Assembly (NCBI GenBank): GCA_037042185.1
Contig: JAXQJY010000024.1
Location: forward strand, 434,001-498,000
DNA: 64,000 nucleotides
Source of the DNA: Sordariomycetes sp. S80-01Y
Taxonomy: Eukaryota > Ascomycota > Sordariomycetes
Reading direction: 5' to 3'
Shown here: positions 47,968 through 58,493 of the stretch, in pieces
How the letters are laid out: every line of letters begins with the position of its first letter
Position numbering within the stretch: the stretch's first letter is position 1
Made by a program: the position numbers and the translations under genes
Notes under the pieces: generated by a model
Told to the model about the DNA's origin: nothing
Database searches by the model: none
The model's input: only the letters and a program-made list of their open reading frames with translations

Positions 47968-49458
47968 TCAGACAATGTCGTGGTCGCAGAGCTTTCCATG
48001 ACCGGCCACGAACAGCTCGTGCATGGGCATCTCGGCCCTCTCCATCTCGCGGCCGCTCCTCCGGCCGACGCTCGTCTCATTCACGGGCGTCTTGGGGATC
48101 AGCTCCTTGCCGTCCTGGGCCAGCACGCTCAGCACGTGCGCGGCGGCCTTGGCGTTAGTCGTGATGGTCTCCGGGTCCGCGTTGTCGATGCTGTCGCAGG
48201 CCTGGTGGTAGCAGTCGTCCTGGGCGGGCGCGCTGCCGGTGAAGAGCCCGCCGACGGGCTTCTGGATGACCTGCAGGAAGGGCACGTAGTCGGTGCCGCC
48301 GGTGAGGCCGACGGGCTCGATCTCGAGGCCCTGCCCGGAGAGGTGCTCGACGAAGAGGTCCTCGATGACGTCCGAGCCGGGGGGCCCGCCGGGGCCGGCG
48401 TCGGAGGCGTCGCCGTCGAAGACGCCCCAGAAGCCGCGCGAGACCATGTCGAAGTTGACGTAGAGTAGCAGGTCGTTGACCTCGGCCGTGGTCATGTTGT
48501 TGACGAAGAAGCGGGAGCCCCAGAGACCGTTCTCCTCGGCGCCCCACCAGCCGAACCTGACCTTGAGGTTCGTCTTGAAGTGCTGCAGCCCCCTGGCGAG
48601 CTCCAGAATCAGGGAGGTACCGGAGCCGTCGTCGTTGATGCCAGGCCCAGCAACCACGGAGTCAAGATGGGCGCCCATCATGACGAGGTTCTCCGCGTCG
48701 CCGCCGTCGGTCTCGGCGAAGACGTTCTGGGTGATGCGCTCCTCGATGAGCTGCACGATGGTGGTGTGCGTCTCGACCGTCTCGCCGGCCTCGATGCGGG
48801 CCTTGATAGCCTGGCCCGGCTCTTGGTCGATCAAGGCGGCGGGGACGTACTCTGGGCTGGGGTTCGACAGCGATCCGGCGGTCAGCTTGCTAGGGTCCGA
48901 GTTGTAGAGCACCACAGCCAGGGCGCCCGCAGCGGCGGCAGCCTTGACCTTGCCCGCGAAGGTGGTCTGATCAGGACACAAGCCCCTCTCGACCAGGACG
49001 ACCTTGCCGGTCGCATCCTCATAGTTGGCCGCGTCGCAGCCATCCGAGCCGTCAGGCGCGAGCAGGAACTCCGCCGTGACGCCCTCCTCGGGGGTGGAAG
49101 GGGTGTAGGTCAAGGCGACGGTCCGGAAGCTCTCGCCGTCAACAGACACATCCGCGGCCGTGGTGTTGGTGAAGAGGGCCGGGAAGTCCTGCTTCCAGGC
49201 GGTGAAGCCCTTGAGCTTGGACACCTCCTCGAAGATGAAGTCGACGGAGGCGGCGTAGCCCGGGTAGCCAAAGGCGCGGTTGCCGCCGTGGGCGTAGGCG
49301 ATGTCGTTGAGGGTCTGGAGGTTGGCGACGAGGTTCTCGGTCGTGATGAGCTCCTGCAGCGCCTCGGACTCGACGGGAGGTTTGCAATCCTTCTTGGCGG
49401 CCGCGAGAGGCACGAGAAGCTGCAGCGCAGAGGCTGCCTGGGCGGTGGTGACCTTCAT
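47968..49458 (-). CDS. Secreted M28 family aminopeptidase with PA domain (Lap2-like)
   Basis: Zinc exopeptidase that removes N-terminal residues from peptides outside the cell. Single exon, 496 residues. It has a signal peptide (about 1-21, MKVTTAQAASALQLLVPLAA), a protease-associated domain (about 125-235; GKVVLVERGLCPDQTTFAGK), and a catalytic domain with the M28 zinc set: His264 and Asp266 (GAHLDSV), Asp276/277 (INDDGSG), Glu308/309 (WWGAEEN), Asp337 (NFDMVSRG) and His418 (CYHQACDS). The C-terminal ~40 residues are charged and variable. The set matches fungal leucine aminopeptidase 2. It is divergent from a membrane-anchored phosphatase-family gene, 0.9 kb away. Confidence 0.94.
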   Translation of the reverse strand: MKVTTAQAASALQLLVPLAAAKKDCKPPVESEALQELITTENLVANLQTLNDIAYAHGGNRAFGYPGYAASVDFIFEEVSKLKGFTAWKQDFPALFTNTTAADVSVDGESFRTVALTYTPSTPEEGVTAEFLLAPDGSDGCDAANYEDATGKVVLVERGLCPDQTTFAGKVKAAAAAGALAVVLYNSDPSKLTAGSLSNPSPEYVPAALIDQEPGQAIKARIEAGETVETHTTIVQLIEERITQNVFAETDGGDAENLVMMGAHLDSVVAGPGINDDGSGTSLILELARGLQHFKTNLKVRFGWWGAEENGLWGSRFFVNNMTTAEVNDLLLYVNFDMVSRGFWGVFDGDASDAGPGGPPGSDVIEDLFVEHLSGQGLEIEPVGLTGGTDYVPFLQVIQKPVGGLFTGSAPAQDDCYHQACDSIDNADPETITTNAKAAAHVLSVLAQDGKELIPKTPVNETSVGRRSGREMERAEMPMHELFVAGHGKLCDHDIV

Positions 49459-50355
49459 CTTGGCGGTCTCGACGGGCAGATGAGGTTGCGAGGTGAGGAT
49501 GGAGCTGACGCGAAGGGAGCAGAGGTGAGACGTCGCGTGCCTTTGGCGAGGACGACGCGCGCCGTGCTTATGAACTGTCCAGCATCCATGGCCTCCTTCT
49601 CCCAGCTCGTCAATTGACGGCCCTCATGAAGTTCAATGTTCAAAAGTTCCGGCTTCCCAGCTGCCAGATCGGTGAGCGGCGAGGCGAGCTCGTCTGCCCA
49701 GGGGACACAGGGGACCAGCCATCCCGGCGCCTACTCCGCATGAGCACTTACACCGGCAGCAGGCCAAGACGCTACCCGTGTTCGAGGCAACTCACTCATG
49801 TCGACGAGAAGAAATGGGAATTTGAAGCCGTCCTGGTGGGTGCTCGACGACAGACGGATTCCTCGGTGCATTGGAGACGGCAGTCGTCTTAAACATCTCC
49901 GCGGTTGTCGCTTTAGCCTTCTTCTGCTGATAAGGTTCTTATCTGAGGGTGCACCGGAAATGCGGCAATGCGGCCATCAGAGAGCTTATCGGTCTTCTTT
50001 ACACGGACTTCTGCCCTATCACCTCAGCGACCCCGCATCGGCTCGCCGTCGAGTGGCTGTCGCTGCGGGCAGAGCGCACCAGAGCGCACCAGGGCGCACC
50101 AGAGCGCAGCTAAGCATAGCTGAGCGCACCAAAGTTCGCACCACCTCGTCTGCGATACCGGTCAACCCCGCCTCGGTTCCTACCGGTCCTGGCGAGCGCG
50201 GCTCTCCGGATCCCTCACCAGCAGGAAACTAAAAAAGTCGACGATCCTGGGCCAAGGCTCCCTGATCACGCAATTTCTCTCCAAACAGCTTCGCCCAGCA
50301 TCTTTGTCAGCTGCCACTTCCAGCACTAGCACTAATAGCAGTACCAACCGTGGCT
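49459..50355. promoter_or_regulatory. divergent promoter region, M28 aminopeptidase / histidine-phosphatase
   Basis: 897 bp between opposing starts of two secreted-pathway proteins. It contains a decamer repeat (50071-50130). A shared nutrient response is possible but only inferred. Confidence 0.4.
50071..50130. repeat. degenerate decamer tandem repeat AGAGCGCACC
   Basis: Six consecutive 10-bp units: two perfect AGAGCGCACC copies, then AGGGCGCACC, AGAGCGCAGC, a diverged TAAGCATAGC and TGAGCGCACC. It starts 285 bp upstream of the phosphatase-family ATG. Confidence 0.85.
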
Positions 50356-51843
50356 ATGAATTCTCTTGCAACCATTGGTCTGCTCGCGGGAGCTGCCGCT
50401 GCAGAGACCGTTCGCGGGGTTGTTGTCTTCTCCCGTCACGGCGACCGTGAGTAATTCAACTGAAGTTGTCTAGATATAGCCAAGGCTTGAAACTAACATG
50501 ACCAAACAGGCACCACCAAGCACTATGGCAGCCAGCAGTTGACTCCCCTCGGTGCCACCCAGAACTTCCAGGTTGGATCTGACTACCGCTCTCGCTACCT
50601 CGAGTCCGACTCGGACCACCAGATCCGCGGCATCTCCCAGGATGAGCTTGTTCAGTCCCAGATCTACGCCAGCGCCCCCAACCAAGCCATTCTGTCCAAC
50701 ACGGCCACGGCTTTCCTCCAGGGTCTGTACCCTCCCCTGAGCAGCGACGACTTCACCGAGCAGCTCAACAACGGCAGCGACAGCTCTGCGCCCCTGGATG
50801 GCTACCAGTATGTTCTCCTCCAGGGCATGGACGACGACTCGCCCGACACCATCTGGATCAAGGGCGACGATGCCTGTCCCGCGTATGTCGAGTCTTCCGA
50901 GGCCTTCGCCCAGAGCGATGTCTTCAGCCAGCGCGTCGAGGACACCCGTGACTTCTACCGCGGCATGTCCCAGTACCTCGAGGATGTCTACGACATCACC
51001 GAGGACTACCTCTCGTACGAGAATGCCTACAACATCTTTGACCTGATATATGTGGCGCGCATCCACAACGAGTCGTCCCCGGCGCTCGACGTCAGCGACG
51101 ACGACATGTTCCAGCTGCGCACCCTCGCCGACTCGCACGAGTTTGGCAGCAACTTCAACGCCTCGCAGCCCGCCCGGGCCATCGGCGCAAAGACCCTCAT
51201 GGGCGGCGTCCTGGCCCAGCTCAACGAGACCGTCGCCTCGGAGGGCAAGCTCAAGTTCTCGTTGCTGGCCGGCAGCTACGACACCTTCCTCGCCTTCTTC
51301 GGCCTGACGGAGCTGGCCGGTCTCTCGCACGACTTCGAGGGCCTGCCCGAGTACGCGTCCACCATGGCCTTTGAGCTGCTGAGCGACGACGACTCCGACA
51401 GCTTCCCCGCCGAGGAGGACCTCAAGGTGCGCTGGCTCTTCAAGAACGGCACCAGCGGGGACATCGAGCCCTTCCCGCTGTTTGGCCAGGACGACGAGGT
51501 CCTCTCCTACTCCGACTTCCGCAGCAAGCTGGGCGAGCGCGCCATCACCGACGTCGGCACCTGGTGCGACGTCTGCTCCGCCAAGGAGGACTTCTGCGCC
51601 GCCTACGCCGACGACGGCGGCGACGACAGCGCCGATTCCCAGAAGAGCAGCGGCAACGGCGGCAGCGGCGGCATCTCCAACGCCGTGGCCGGCGTCATCG
51701 GCGCGATGGTGACCCTTGCGGTTGTCGCCATCGCGGGTGCCGTTGCCTTTGTGGTCATGCGGAAGAAGAAGCAGGGCGCGGTGATGGAGGCGACCGAGAA
51801 GAGGAGCCAAGACAGCGGCAGTGGACGCAACAGCATTGCCTAG
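50356..51843 (+). CDS. Membrane-anchored histidine acid phosphatase family protein
   Basis: Exons 50356..50446 and 50510..51843 give 474 residues. A signal peptide (1-16, MNSLATIGLLAGAAAA) leads directly into the phosphohistidine motif VVVFSRHGDRTTKHYGSQQL (His28), which the intron splits in the Arg31 codon. The family body includes LTPLGATQNFQVGSDYRSRY. Where active acid phosphatases have an HD motif, this protein reads LLAGSYDTFLAFFG (Tyr287-Asp288), so the usual second catalytic His is absent. A Cys cluster (WCDVCSAKEDFC), a Gly/Ser linker and one C-terminal membrane helix (about 422-447) follow, ending in a basic cytosolic tail. It probably sits in the plasma membrane with the domain outside. 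Whether it is a phosphatase or a non-catalytic relative is open. Confidence 0.85.
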
Positions 51844-53340
51844 GCGCTGCTCGAAAGCCGCATGGTCGACGAGGGTATGAGTAGGACGAAAAGTTGGGTA
51901 TCAGACTCTGACGATAATGAGTCTTGGTGGTTCTAGTGTGAATAGGAGCCCCGTTGTGAAATTGAACCCCCCAGACATACGTCCTATCGTGTGCCCTTAG
52001 TGTGCAGTGTATCACTGCAGAGCAACACAACAAGCCCAGGCCACTTACACGCGTGTAGATCGGACGTAAAGTAGGTCTAAATCAGTCCAAGACCATGTGC
52101 GAAAGCCGCCAACACTTCCAAAGGTACAAAGGACTCCTTGGCACTGAGATCGTCTTATCCGCCTTCCCCTTCCGGTCGTGTCGTCTAAAGATCCGGCTTG
52201 TGAGCAAGTTATGCGCACGAAAACGAATCGGCTCCCAGGCAGACTATTGCTTCTGAGGTGAGGAGCTAATTAGGAAGCCCTGGCGTGAGTTTCTGGGCTT
52301 CTAGAGGGATAGAGAATGGGAGAGGACGGAGAAAGGCGGTAGCTAGTGGGCAGGGTTCCGACAGTGGCTGGTTGCGAACCTCGGGTCTGGCTCTTCGAAG
52401 AGAATTTTCAGCCTGAGGTCAGAAGGATTGAAACAATGGCTTTGATTTACTACAAAGAGTGCAACATCTCTGCTCTCAAATCTTGAGGTCCGCATAGCCT
52501 TTCCCTTATCTGTCGGCCAGGCAGCCCTGTCCCTCGTAGCCTTGCTCGCGCAACAGGGTATAGTACCTGGTAACTTTGCCAGAAGCGAAGCCAGCGTGGA
52601 ATTGGAAGCTCTTTCAAGGGATTCTGATCGAATTTCATATACAGTCATGCAGTCGCAGTTGCCTCTGTCAACCTTGAACCGCTGGGCTTGGTGTAGTGGC
52701 CCATGGTGCTGATTAGGGGCACGAGCAGGACAGCCAACAAGTGTCTTGGCGGATACTACCGCCAGATCTTAGCGGTCATGCCTCATACTGCCCGTCATAA
52801 CTCGAATCGCGAAATATTGCGCAAGACAATTTGCTGGACTGTGGAAGGTATAGCGATCAGCGGAGAATCTGACACGTCCAGCCTCAGAGCCCGGAGAGCA
52901 GGACGCAGGACGCAGTTCGAGCGCGCTATGAGGGCAGTGGCAAACATGACGAACGATCAATTTGGAGAAGAAGAAATCTGGTGTTGTTCGGGGTCTTGTT
53001 TCGCGATTGGAGCTGTCAGGTCCACGCATCTAGGTTTAAAGCCCTTTGTTGACATGCCCCTTTTTGACCAAACTCTAAATCGCCACCAAGCTTCCGGCAG
53101 GCAACTACAGTCCTTAAAGAACCGCCACTCATCTCTAGGGATTAAAGGCCGTCACATTTATTTCTGCTTTCGCTCTTCCAGGTAAAATCAAATGCGAGGT
53201 CCCGAGCACATCCAAAAAGCCCGTGAAAGCCTCACGCGTCAACGCCATGATATCCAAATTTACCCCTATGTAAACAACGCAACGCTAGAATGACTACAAG
53301 ATAACTCTCCAGATCGTCCATTCAACACTCCCGCCCCGCG
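51844..53340. other. intergenic, no supported gene
   Basis: About 1.5 kb between two converging genes. ORFs at 52343-52648 (minus) and 52703-53185 (plus) show no domain. Confidence 0.35.
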
Positions 53341-54554
53341 TCACGACCACCTCCTCCCGCCAGCCGACGTCGCGTCGCTGGGCAGCTCGCTCGGGGCGCC
53401 GTAGTTTGAATACCCAGGCATCTCGACGGGCGCCTGCGGAGGGCCGCTCATGCCCGGGTGGCCCATCTGCTGCATCTCCCCGGGCTTCGGGCTCCCGCCC
53501 GCCTGCGCAAACGGCACGGGCGCCATGCCGTACTCACCGCTGTTGTAACCCCCCTGCGAGTAGTCGTACGCGCCCTGCTGCGGGTGTCCCGCCGCGCCGG
53601 CGTAGGCGGAGGACTGGTCGTAGCGGTAGGGCTCCATGCCGGCGGCGCTGGGCTTGTTGGCGGCTTTCTTCTTTTGGAACCTGATGAACCAGATGGCGAA
53701 GCCGATGGCGACGAGGAGGGCTACGCCTCCAATGACGCCGCCCACGATGGCCCCGACCGGCGCACCGCCGCCGCCTCCACCACCGGACGATGAGCCCTCG
53801 TTGTCGCTGCTCTGGTTGTCCTGGTCGCCGGGATTGGAGGTGTCCTCGTCGGAGTTGCTGCCGCCGTCTTCCTCATCGTTGGCGGTTTCGGTCGGTGTGT
53901 GGATGACGGTGACTGTGGTCTTCTCATCGCCTTCTGTGACAACCGACGTGCGCGTTGTCGAGGTGTCGGCGTAGAGCGGCATCTCACCGCTCAGAGCGTC
54001 GTTTCCGCATCGGAAGGCCGTAAAGGTGTTGCCTGCTTCCTCTAATATACCTGTGATACAGTACGGGAACGTGGCGTCGCTGGCCCGAAGCCGTCAGTTG
54101 GGTTCAGCAGCAGAGAATAGATGGCAAGCATACCAGCAGATGGCCGCCTCAGTCGCCGTCGATTGGCAGACGGCCGCCGTCAGGTCGTTGCAAGTCGTGG
54201 GGATGACATTGCAGCCAAACAGCGATCCGCTCGTGGTGCAAGGCTCGTCGCAGGGCAGCGCTTCCCAGTCGGCGAGGCTCGTAACTAGGGCGCGGTCAGC
54301 TCTCCTCGTTTCTCTCCAATGTTGCGCCCCAGAGATGTGAAGGTCATACCCGTGTGCGAGAACCAGGCGCACGTCTCGGTGAAGGCAACCGTCGTCTCCC
54401 CCGCCGCCGAGCTGTCCTGTCTGATGCCCAGCGCGTTGCGGTAAAAGGGGGGACGGGCGGTGGGGGCGGGAGCAGCAGCATCGCCCATCGCCATCCCCCA
54501 GAAGGGCGCCGTCTGCTGTGCGCCGGCGCCGGCGAAGAGGTTCAGGCCCGCCAT
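53341..54554 (-). CDS. Single-pass cysteine-rich membrane protein A (tandem paralogue)
   Basis: Exons complement(53341..54079, 54134..54284, 54350..54554) give 364 residues. An outer domain has regularly spaced cysteines: FTETCAWF, WEALPCDEPCTTSGSLFGCN, TTCNDLTAAVC, AAICCDATFPYCITG and FTAFRCGN. A Ser/Gly/Asp-rich stalk precedes one membrane helix (about 228-251, GAIVGGVIGGVALLVAIGFA), a KKK stop-transfer and a Gly/Pro/Tyr-rich cytosolic tail. There is no clear N-terminal signal peptide. This is the layout of a large fungal family of Mid2/receptor-like proteins whose roles are mostly unknown. Its nearest downstream neighbour in minus-strand order is unrelated, but the gene just upstream (55615-56597) shares cysteine pattern, intron positions and phases. 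Confidence 0.78.
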
Positions 54555-55614
54555 CGTCGTGAGTCGGCTCGCAATGTGTTGCCGTACCGGGCGCAGTTCG
54601 TAAGCAGATGTACTTTAGCGCGGAATAAGAAAACAAAGAACTGAGGCAGCGGGAGGAGCGAGGGCTTCTTGCGTCCGCTCCCGTCAGACGCGAAGACGGG
54701 GGAGACACCCAACCCCAGTTCCGGCTACCTTACAAGCTGGACGCTGGACAGCCCTGTGAAGATGGGAAAGCTCATGACGACCCACCCGACGGCGTCAGAT
54801 CCTTCAGGAAAACGGGCTGCAGGGCTGGACGCCGCGAGGGTCGAGAGCGCTATGGCCGCTGGCGCGACACTGCGCCGCACACGGGAGGTGGTGCACCGTT
54901 GGAGACGAGACCTGCGGCTGCTTGCCGCCCCTCGCGCTTGCAAGTAACTAGCGAACTACGCGTACGGAGTGGCACTTGGTAGCAATAGCTGGCTCTGCCC
55001 GTCGCAGTCTGGTTTCTCATGTTTCAAAGGCGCTGGAATGCTCAGGCCCGGGCCGTACCGAGCGGTCCATCCATGCCAGGAGTCTGTCCCAGTCTTCCTC
55101 GCAGTTCCTTCAGAGAAACCTCAGTGAGAAATGGCTGGGTCGGGTCAGGTTCGGCCGCTCGGACCTTTTATTATACAAGCTTGTTGCTAGGGCTGACGGA
55201 AATCAATGATATGGATGGGTGCGGCATGCGGGACCCCTGGCAATCTCGTTTTGCGCTGGACCCGGGGTCGGTCAAATTGCGACACAGTCGCTGGTTATTC
55301 GTAAACAGACCCATCGTATAAGGTAGATAGCTCTGTGGGGAGTTGTGCTGCTATCTTCGATCATGTGTATACATATATATATCTCGGGACTCGCAGGGCA
55401 GACGCTTTTGTTCGGCCGAGCCTGTCTAGCTGTTGCTATTTTTATGCATGGGATTTAGACTCCATCGTCGGTGGCCGGTGGAGTCTCCCCATCTCCATCA
55501 ACGGATTTCGTCCGACCCTCGCCTCCAACCCAACCTTCCTTCAGAGGGACATTTCAAGTGCTGCGTTTCGGATGAAGCGACGCTCCCGTAAAGCAGCTGT
55601 CTTTGTTCGATCAT
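54555..55614. other. spacer between the two cysteine-rich paralogues
   Basis: About 1.06 kb on the promoter side of copy A. A short alternating TA run lies at about 55370. Nothing coding is supported. Confidence 0.4.
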
Positions 55615-56597
55615 CTATCCAATCTCATGCCGTTGCTCAGCCGGCAACTCAGACGCCGTGTTTGAACCAAGCGTCGAGAGCGCTGGCATTTCAGTCGCAA
55701 CTCTGGGCAGCTGCTCGTCCGGCTTCTCGTAGGTGTTCTCCCGCGGGGGATGGGGATAGTCTGTCGGAGCTAGCACAGGCTGTGGCCTCGGCGCTCGACG
55801 GCCGCTTTCGAACTTGCGACGGCTCTTTACATGTGCGATACAAACGGCTACGATCAAGGCGACACCGATACCGCTGATTAGGCCTCCTGCCACAGCGCCG
55901 ATGTTGACGTTGGGTCCTCCTCCGTTCTGGGCCTTGGGGCTTCCCGAGCTGCCGAGAGGCAATGCGGACGTTGGAGCTGTTTCGACCGTCGGTGTGCCTC
56001 CAAAGCTGCTTGTCTTCTGACTCTCGTCGATGGTGCTCGGATACAGTCTCATCTCACCTTCAAACTCGCTCAGGCACTGATAGCCAGTCAGAAACTCGTT
56101 CTCCGCGAGCGTCATGATAGCAGTGACGCAGTGCAGGGCTTTCTGCGTGCTAAGGCCACATCGGTCAATTAAAAGTCTTGATTCCACACAGGGAAAACGT
56201 ACCAGCAAAGAACATCTGTAGCCTGTCTCTTGCGTCCTCTGCCGCCAGGGCAGTCCGATCCATAGAAGTCGTGGCAAGCAGTTCGCAGCATCGAGTCACA
56301 GCCTACATATGAGTCGCTGATGGTGCAACTACCCATGGGGCAGTCGAAGGCCTGCCATGATGTGCCGTTGACCTCAGCTGGGATCCCACGTTTGCGTCAA
56401 CGGATTGCAGCTAACGACGGTAGATCCAGAGGGCTCGACTTACATGATGAAGAATAGAAACCGCAAGTCTCACGTCCTATGATCCAGTCTACATCCCCCC
56501 GTCGCGCAAGTATGTCCCCATCCGGCGCAGCTGTGGGTTCTGGGAAGAAAAAATCGTCGTTGGGATCGACTACTTTGGTTTCTTGTGTTGTCGCCAT
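55615..56597 (-). CDS. Single-pass cysteine-rich membrane protein B (tandem paralogue)
   Basis: Exons complement(55615..56149, 56203..56377, 56444..56597) give 287 residues. The outer domain reads GRETCGFYSS, WQAFDCPMGSCTISDSYVGC, RTACHDFYGSDC, DVLCCTQKALHCVTAIM and TGYQCLSEFEGEMRLYP. It matches copy A at nearly every cysteine. A short Ser/Thr/Pro stalk, one membrane helix (about 194-217, IGAVAGGLISGIGVALIVAV), an SRRK stop-transfer and a Pro-rich tail follow. The third-exon acceptor is taken as CCTTAG at 56150, because the alternative CGCAG five bases on would create a stop. No N-terminal signal peptide is evident, so a further upstream exon cannot be excluded. Confidence 0.75.
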
Positions 56598-58493
56598 TAT
56601 CTCGTTTCTTGTGCTCCCAGCATCGGTCACTCAGAGCGGTACAAAGTGATTACATGTGGCTGTTTGAGTTGATGCTCCTATAAACAGCTGACCATGGAGA
56701 CTTATTGTGATCAACCATCCTGCCGAAGCCGCAATGGCGCTCTTATGGTCAACTGCGTTGGCAAGCCTCGAGTCTCGACACGGCCTGCGGTCGGTGGTGT
56801 TCAGCAGTGACCTTCCGCTACTGCACCAAGAACTTCAAGTTATTGGCTTCAAAAAGCCACGATCGCTTGAGGCGTCAAGCCGTCACTCCAGCGTCACGAG
56901 ATCTCGAGATACGTTTTGAGCATCGGTTGCCGCCCGTATTAGAGTCGCGTCAATGAGTGCCAATGACCAAACTTGTGAGCGGATAAATAGCGTGTTCAGG
57001 AGGAGCAATGTTCTCATCTATTTTCACCTACTTCTGCCTTTTTTTTGGATCTGAACGAATACGAGACTTGTTGCATCTCGAAGTGTACTGGTTGTTAGCG
57101 ACGGTGCGGCTGAAGCACGCCACGATGCCGGCACCATATGTTGAGCAGTCCTTTCCTTTTAGGTGATGCGGGCGTATCGATACGGATGTCAAAACTGGTC
57201 ACATTTTCATCATTGGACAAGAGATGACTTCACAATGTGGACTGGATGCACTTTGAAATCAGGGGTGAAAGCTTACTTGATGAGCTAGTTGTCCCTGCCG
57301 TGCAGTTTGTCAAAGGACATCACTAACAGCCTGGAGCGTCAGGGAGACTAAATAGGTTAGTCTGGGGCACGGCTGGTCATCTGGAGGGTGTCGAGCCGGT
57401 AACTAAGACCCCAACTTTATGATCGCTAACAGCTGGGCTTGAGCTCAATAAAGTCGGTTGTGGTTTGGGGGTGCCGGGTAGGCTGACCCCAAAGTGAAGT
57501 GGCCACTGGCACCGCACGGCCATCGGCACAGACGAGCGATGGCGACCAACGTCGGCCGATCGGGCTGTTACCACCTTGTCGGGTCAGAGGAAAAGTGGGA
57601 GGCTCGTGCTGTATCAGAGAAATTGGGCAAAGATCAGCCAGAGCCCGGCCTGGATTGCGCGCGCTGCAACCCCCTTCCCTGCCGCTCCAAGGCTGCCTTT
57701 GGTAGGCCAGCACCCCGAGCCGTCACACTGTCTTTCCCGGTTTCGCACCTCCGCGACCGGCTCGAGACCGGCCCAGCACTTCCCGCTCCCTTGGCTGCAA
57801 GGCCGCGCCACCCTCGGGCCGCCGCGCGCCTCCTTTCTGGCCCGGACGTAGGCGCTGCCTGCCACGCCGGCTGCCTCAGTGTGTGTCCGGCGGAGGCGAG
57901 GTCTCTGGTCTCCAAGTGAGGAGGAGATGGGAGATGGAGATGGAGATGGAGCTAGCGACCGGTAGCGAGGCCAGTCCCGCCCTGTCACCTCGCGCTTGCA
58001 ACCCCAGTGGAGCGTTGGGGCCGCGGCGACGCCACCCGAGTGGACTCTTGGGCACCGTCACATCCAGGGTCTAGCGCAGGATACAGGGATGCCGGGGGGG
58101 GCTTTGCTTTTTCTGCGCAGGGCAGTGGCAGAAGAAGAGCATCCCTTTGACAGCTTCCAGGCCCCTGGGGCTCGAACGGTGCCACTGGCAGTACCTACGC
58201 AGTACGGTGTACCAGCCAGGGAGACCAGGAGGAGACGACTCCGACGCAACTGCCGTTGACTCTGGGCGCCGACTCCCTTTCCTCTTCCAACCACCTCCTC
58301 ATATCAAACTCTGTGCGTCTTGCTGCCTTTTGACGCTGCTGGCCTAGCTCCCCTGTGCTTCTTGGACCCGACGAAATTTGCTCTGTGCAGCTCGAGATAC
58401 ACATTACTTCGGACACGGCGCGCACGCCTCACGTAACACGATATCGACCGACTCCGGCCCAACCACACGGCGCGAACAGAAACGCAAGCCGCC
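56598..58493. other. 1.9 kb intergenic region
   Basis: The first 0.8 kb is near-even in composition. 57450-58450 is very GC-rich, with many overlapping ORFs in all frames and a GGAGAT hexamer run. Lack of codon preference and of motifs argues against a gene. It includes the promoter of the Ras-like gene. Confidence 0.4.
57923..57951. repeat. GGAGAT-type hexamer microsatellite
   Basis: About four slightly imperfect GGAGAT/GAGATG units in the GC-rich upstream region of the Ras-like gene. Confidence 0.7.

Noticed and set aside
47980-49617. long plus-strand ORFs (162 and 345 codons) opposite the M28 peptidase
   Set aside because: They are GC-driven mirror frames of the real gene; Gly/Ala/Val/Arg-rich with no domain.
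50470-51810. 446-codon minus-strand ORF opposite the phosphatase-family gene
   Set aside because: It is a mirror frame of a GC-rich coding exon; the plus frame has signal peptide, RHGDR and membrane anchor.
57426-58347. many overlapping ORFs in a GC-rich block
   Set aside because: All six frames are open for 60-140 codons, as expected from few AT-rich stops. No motif is seen.
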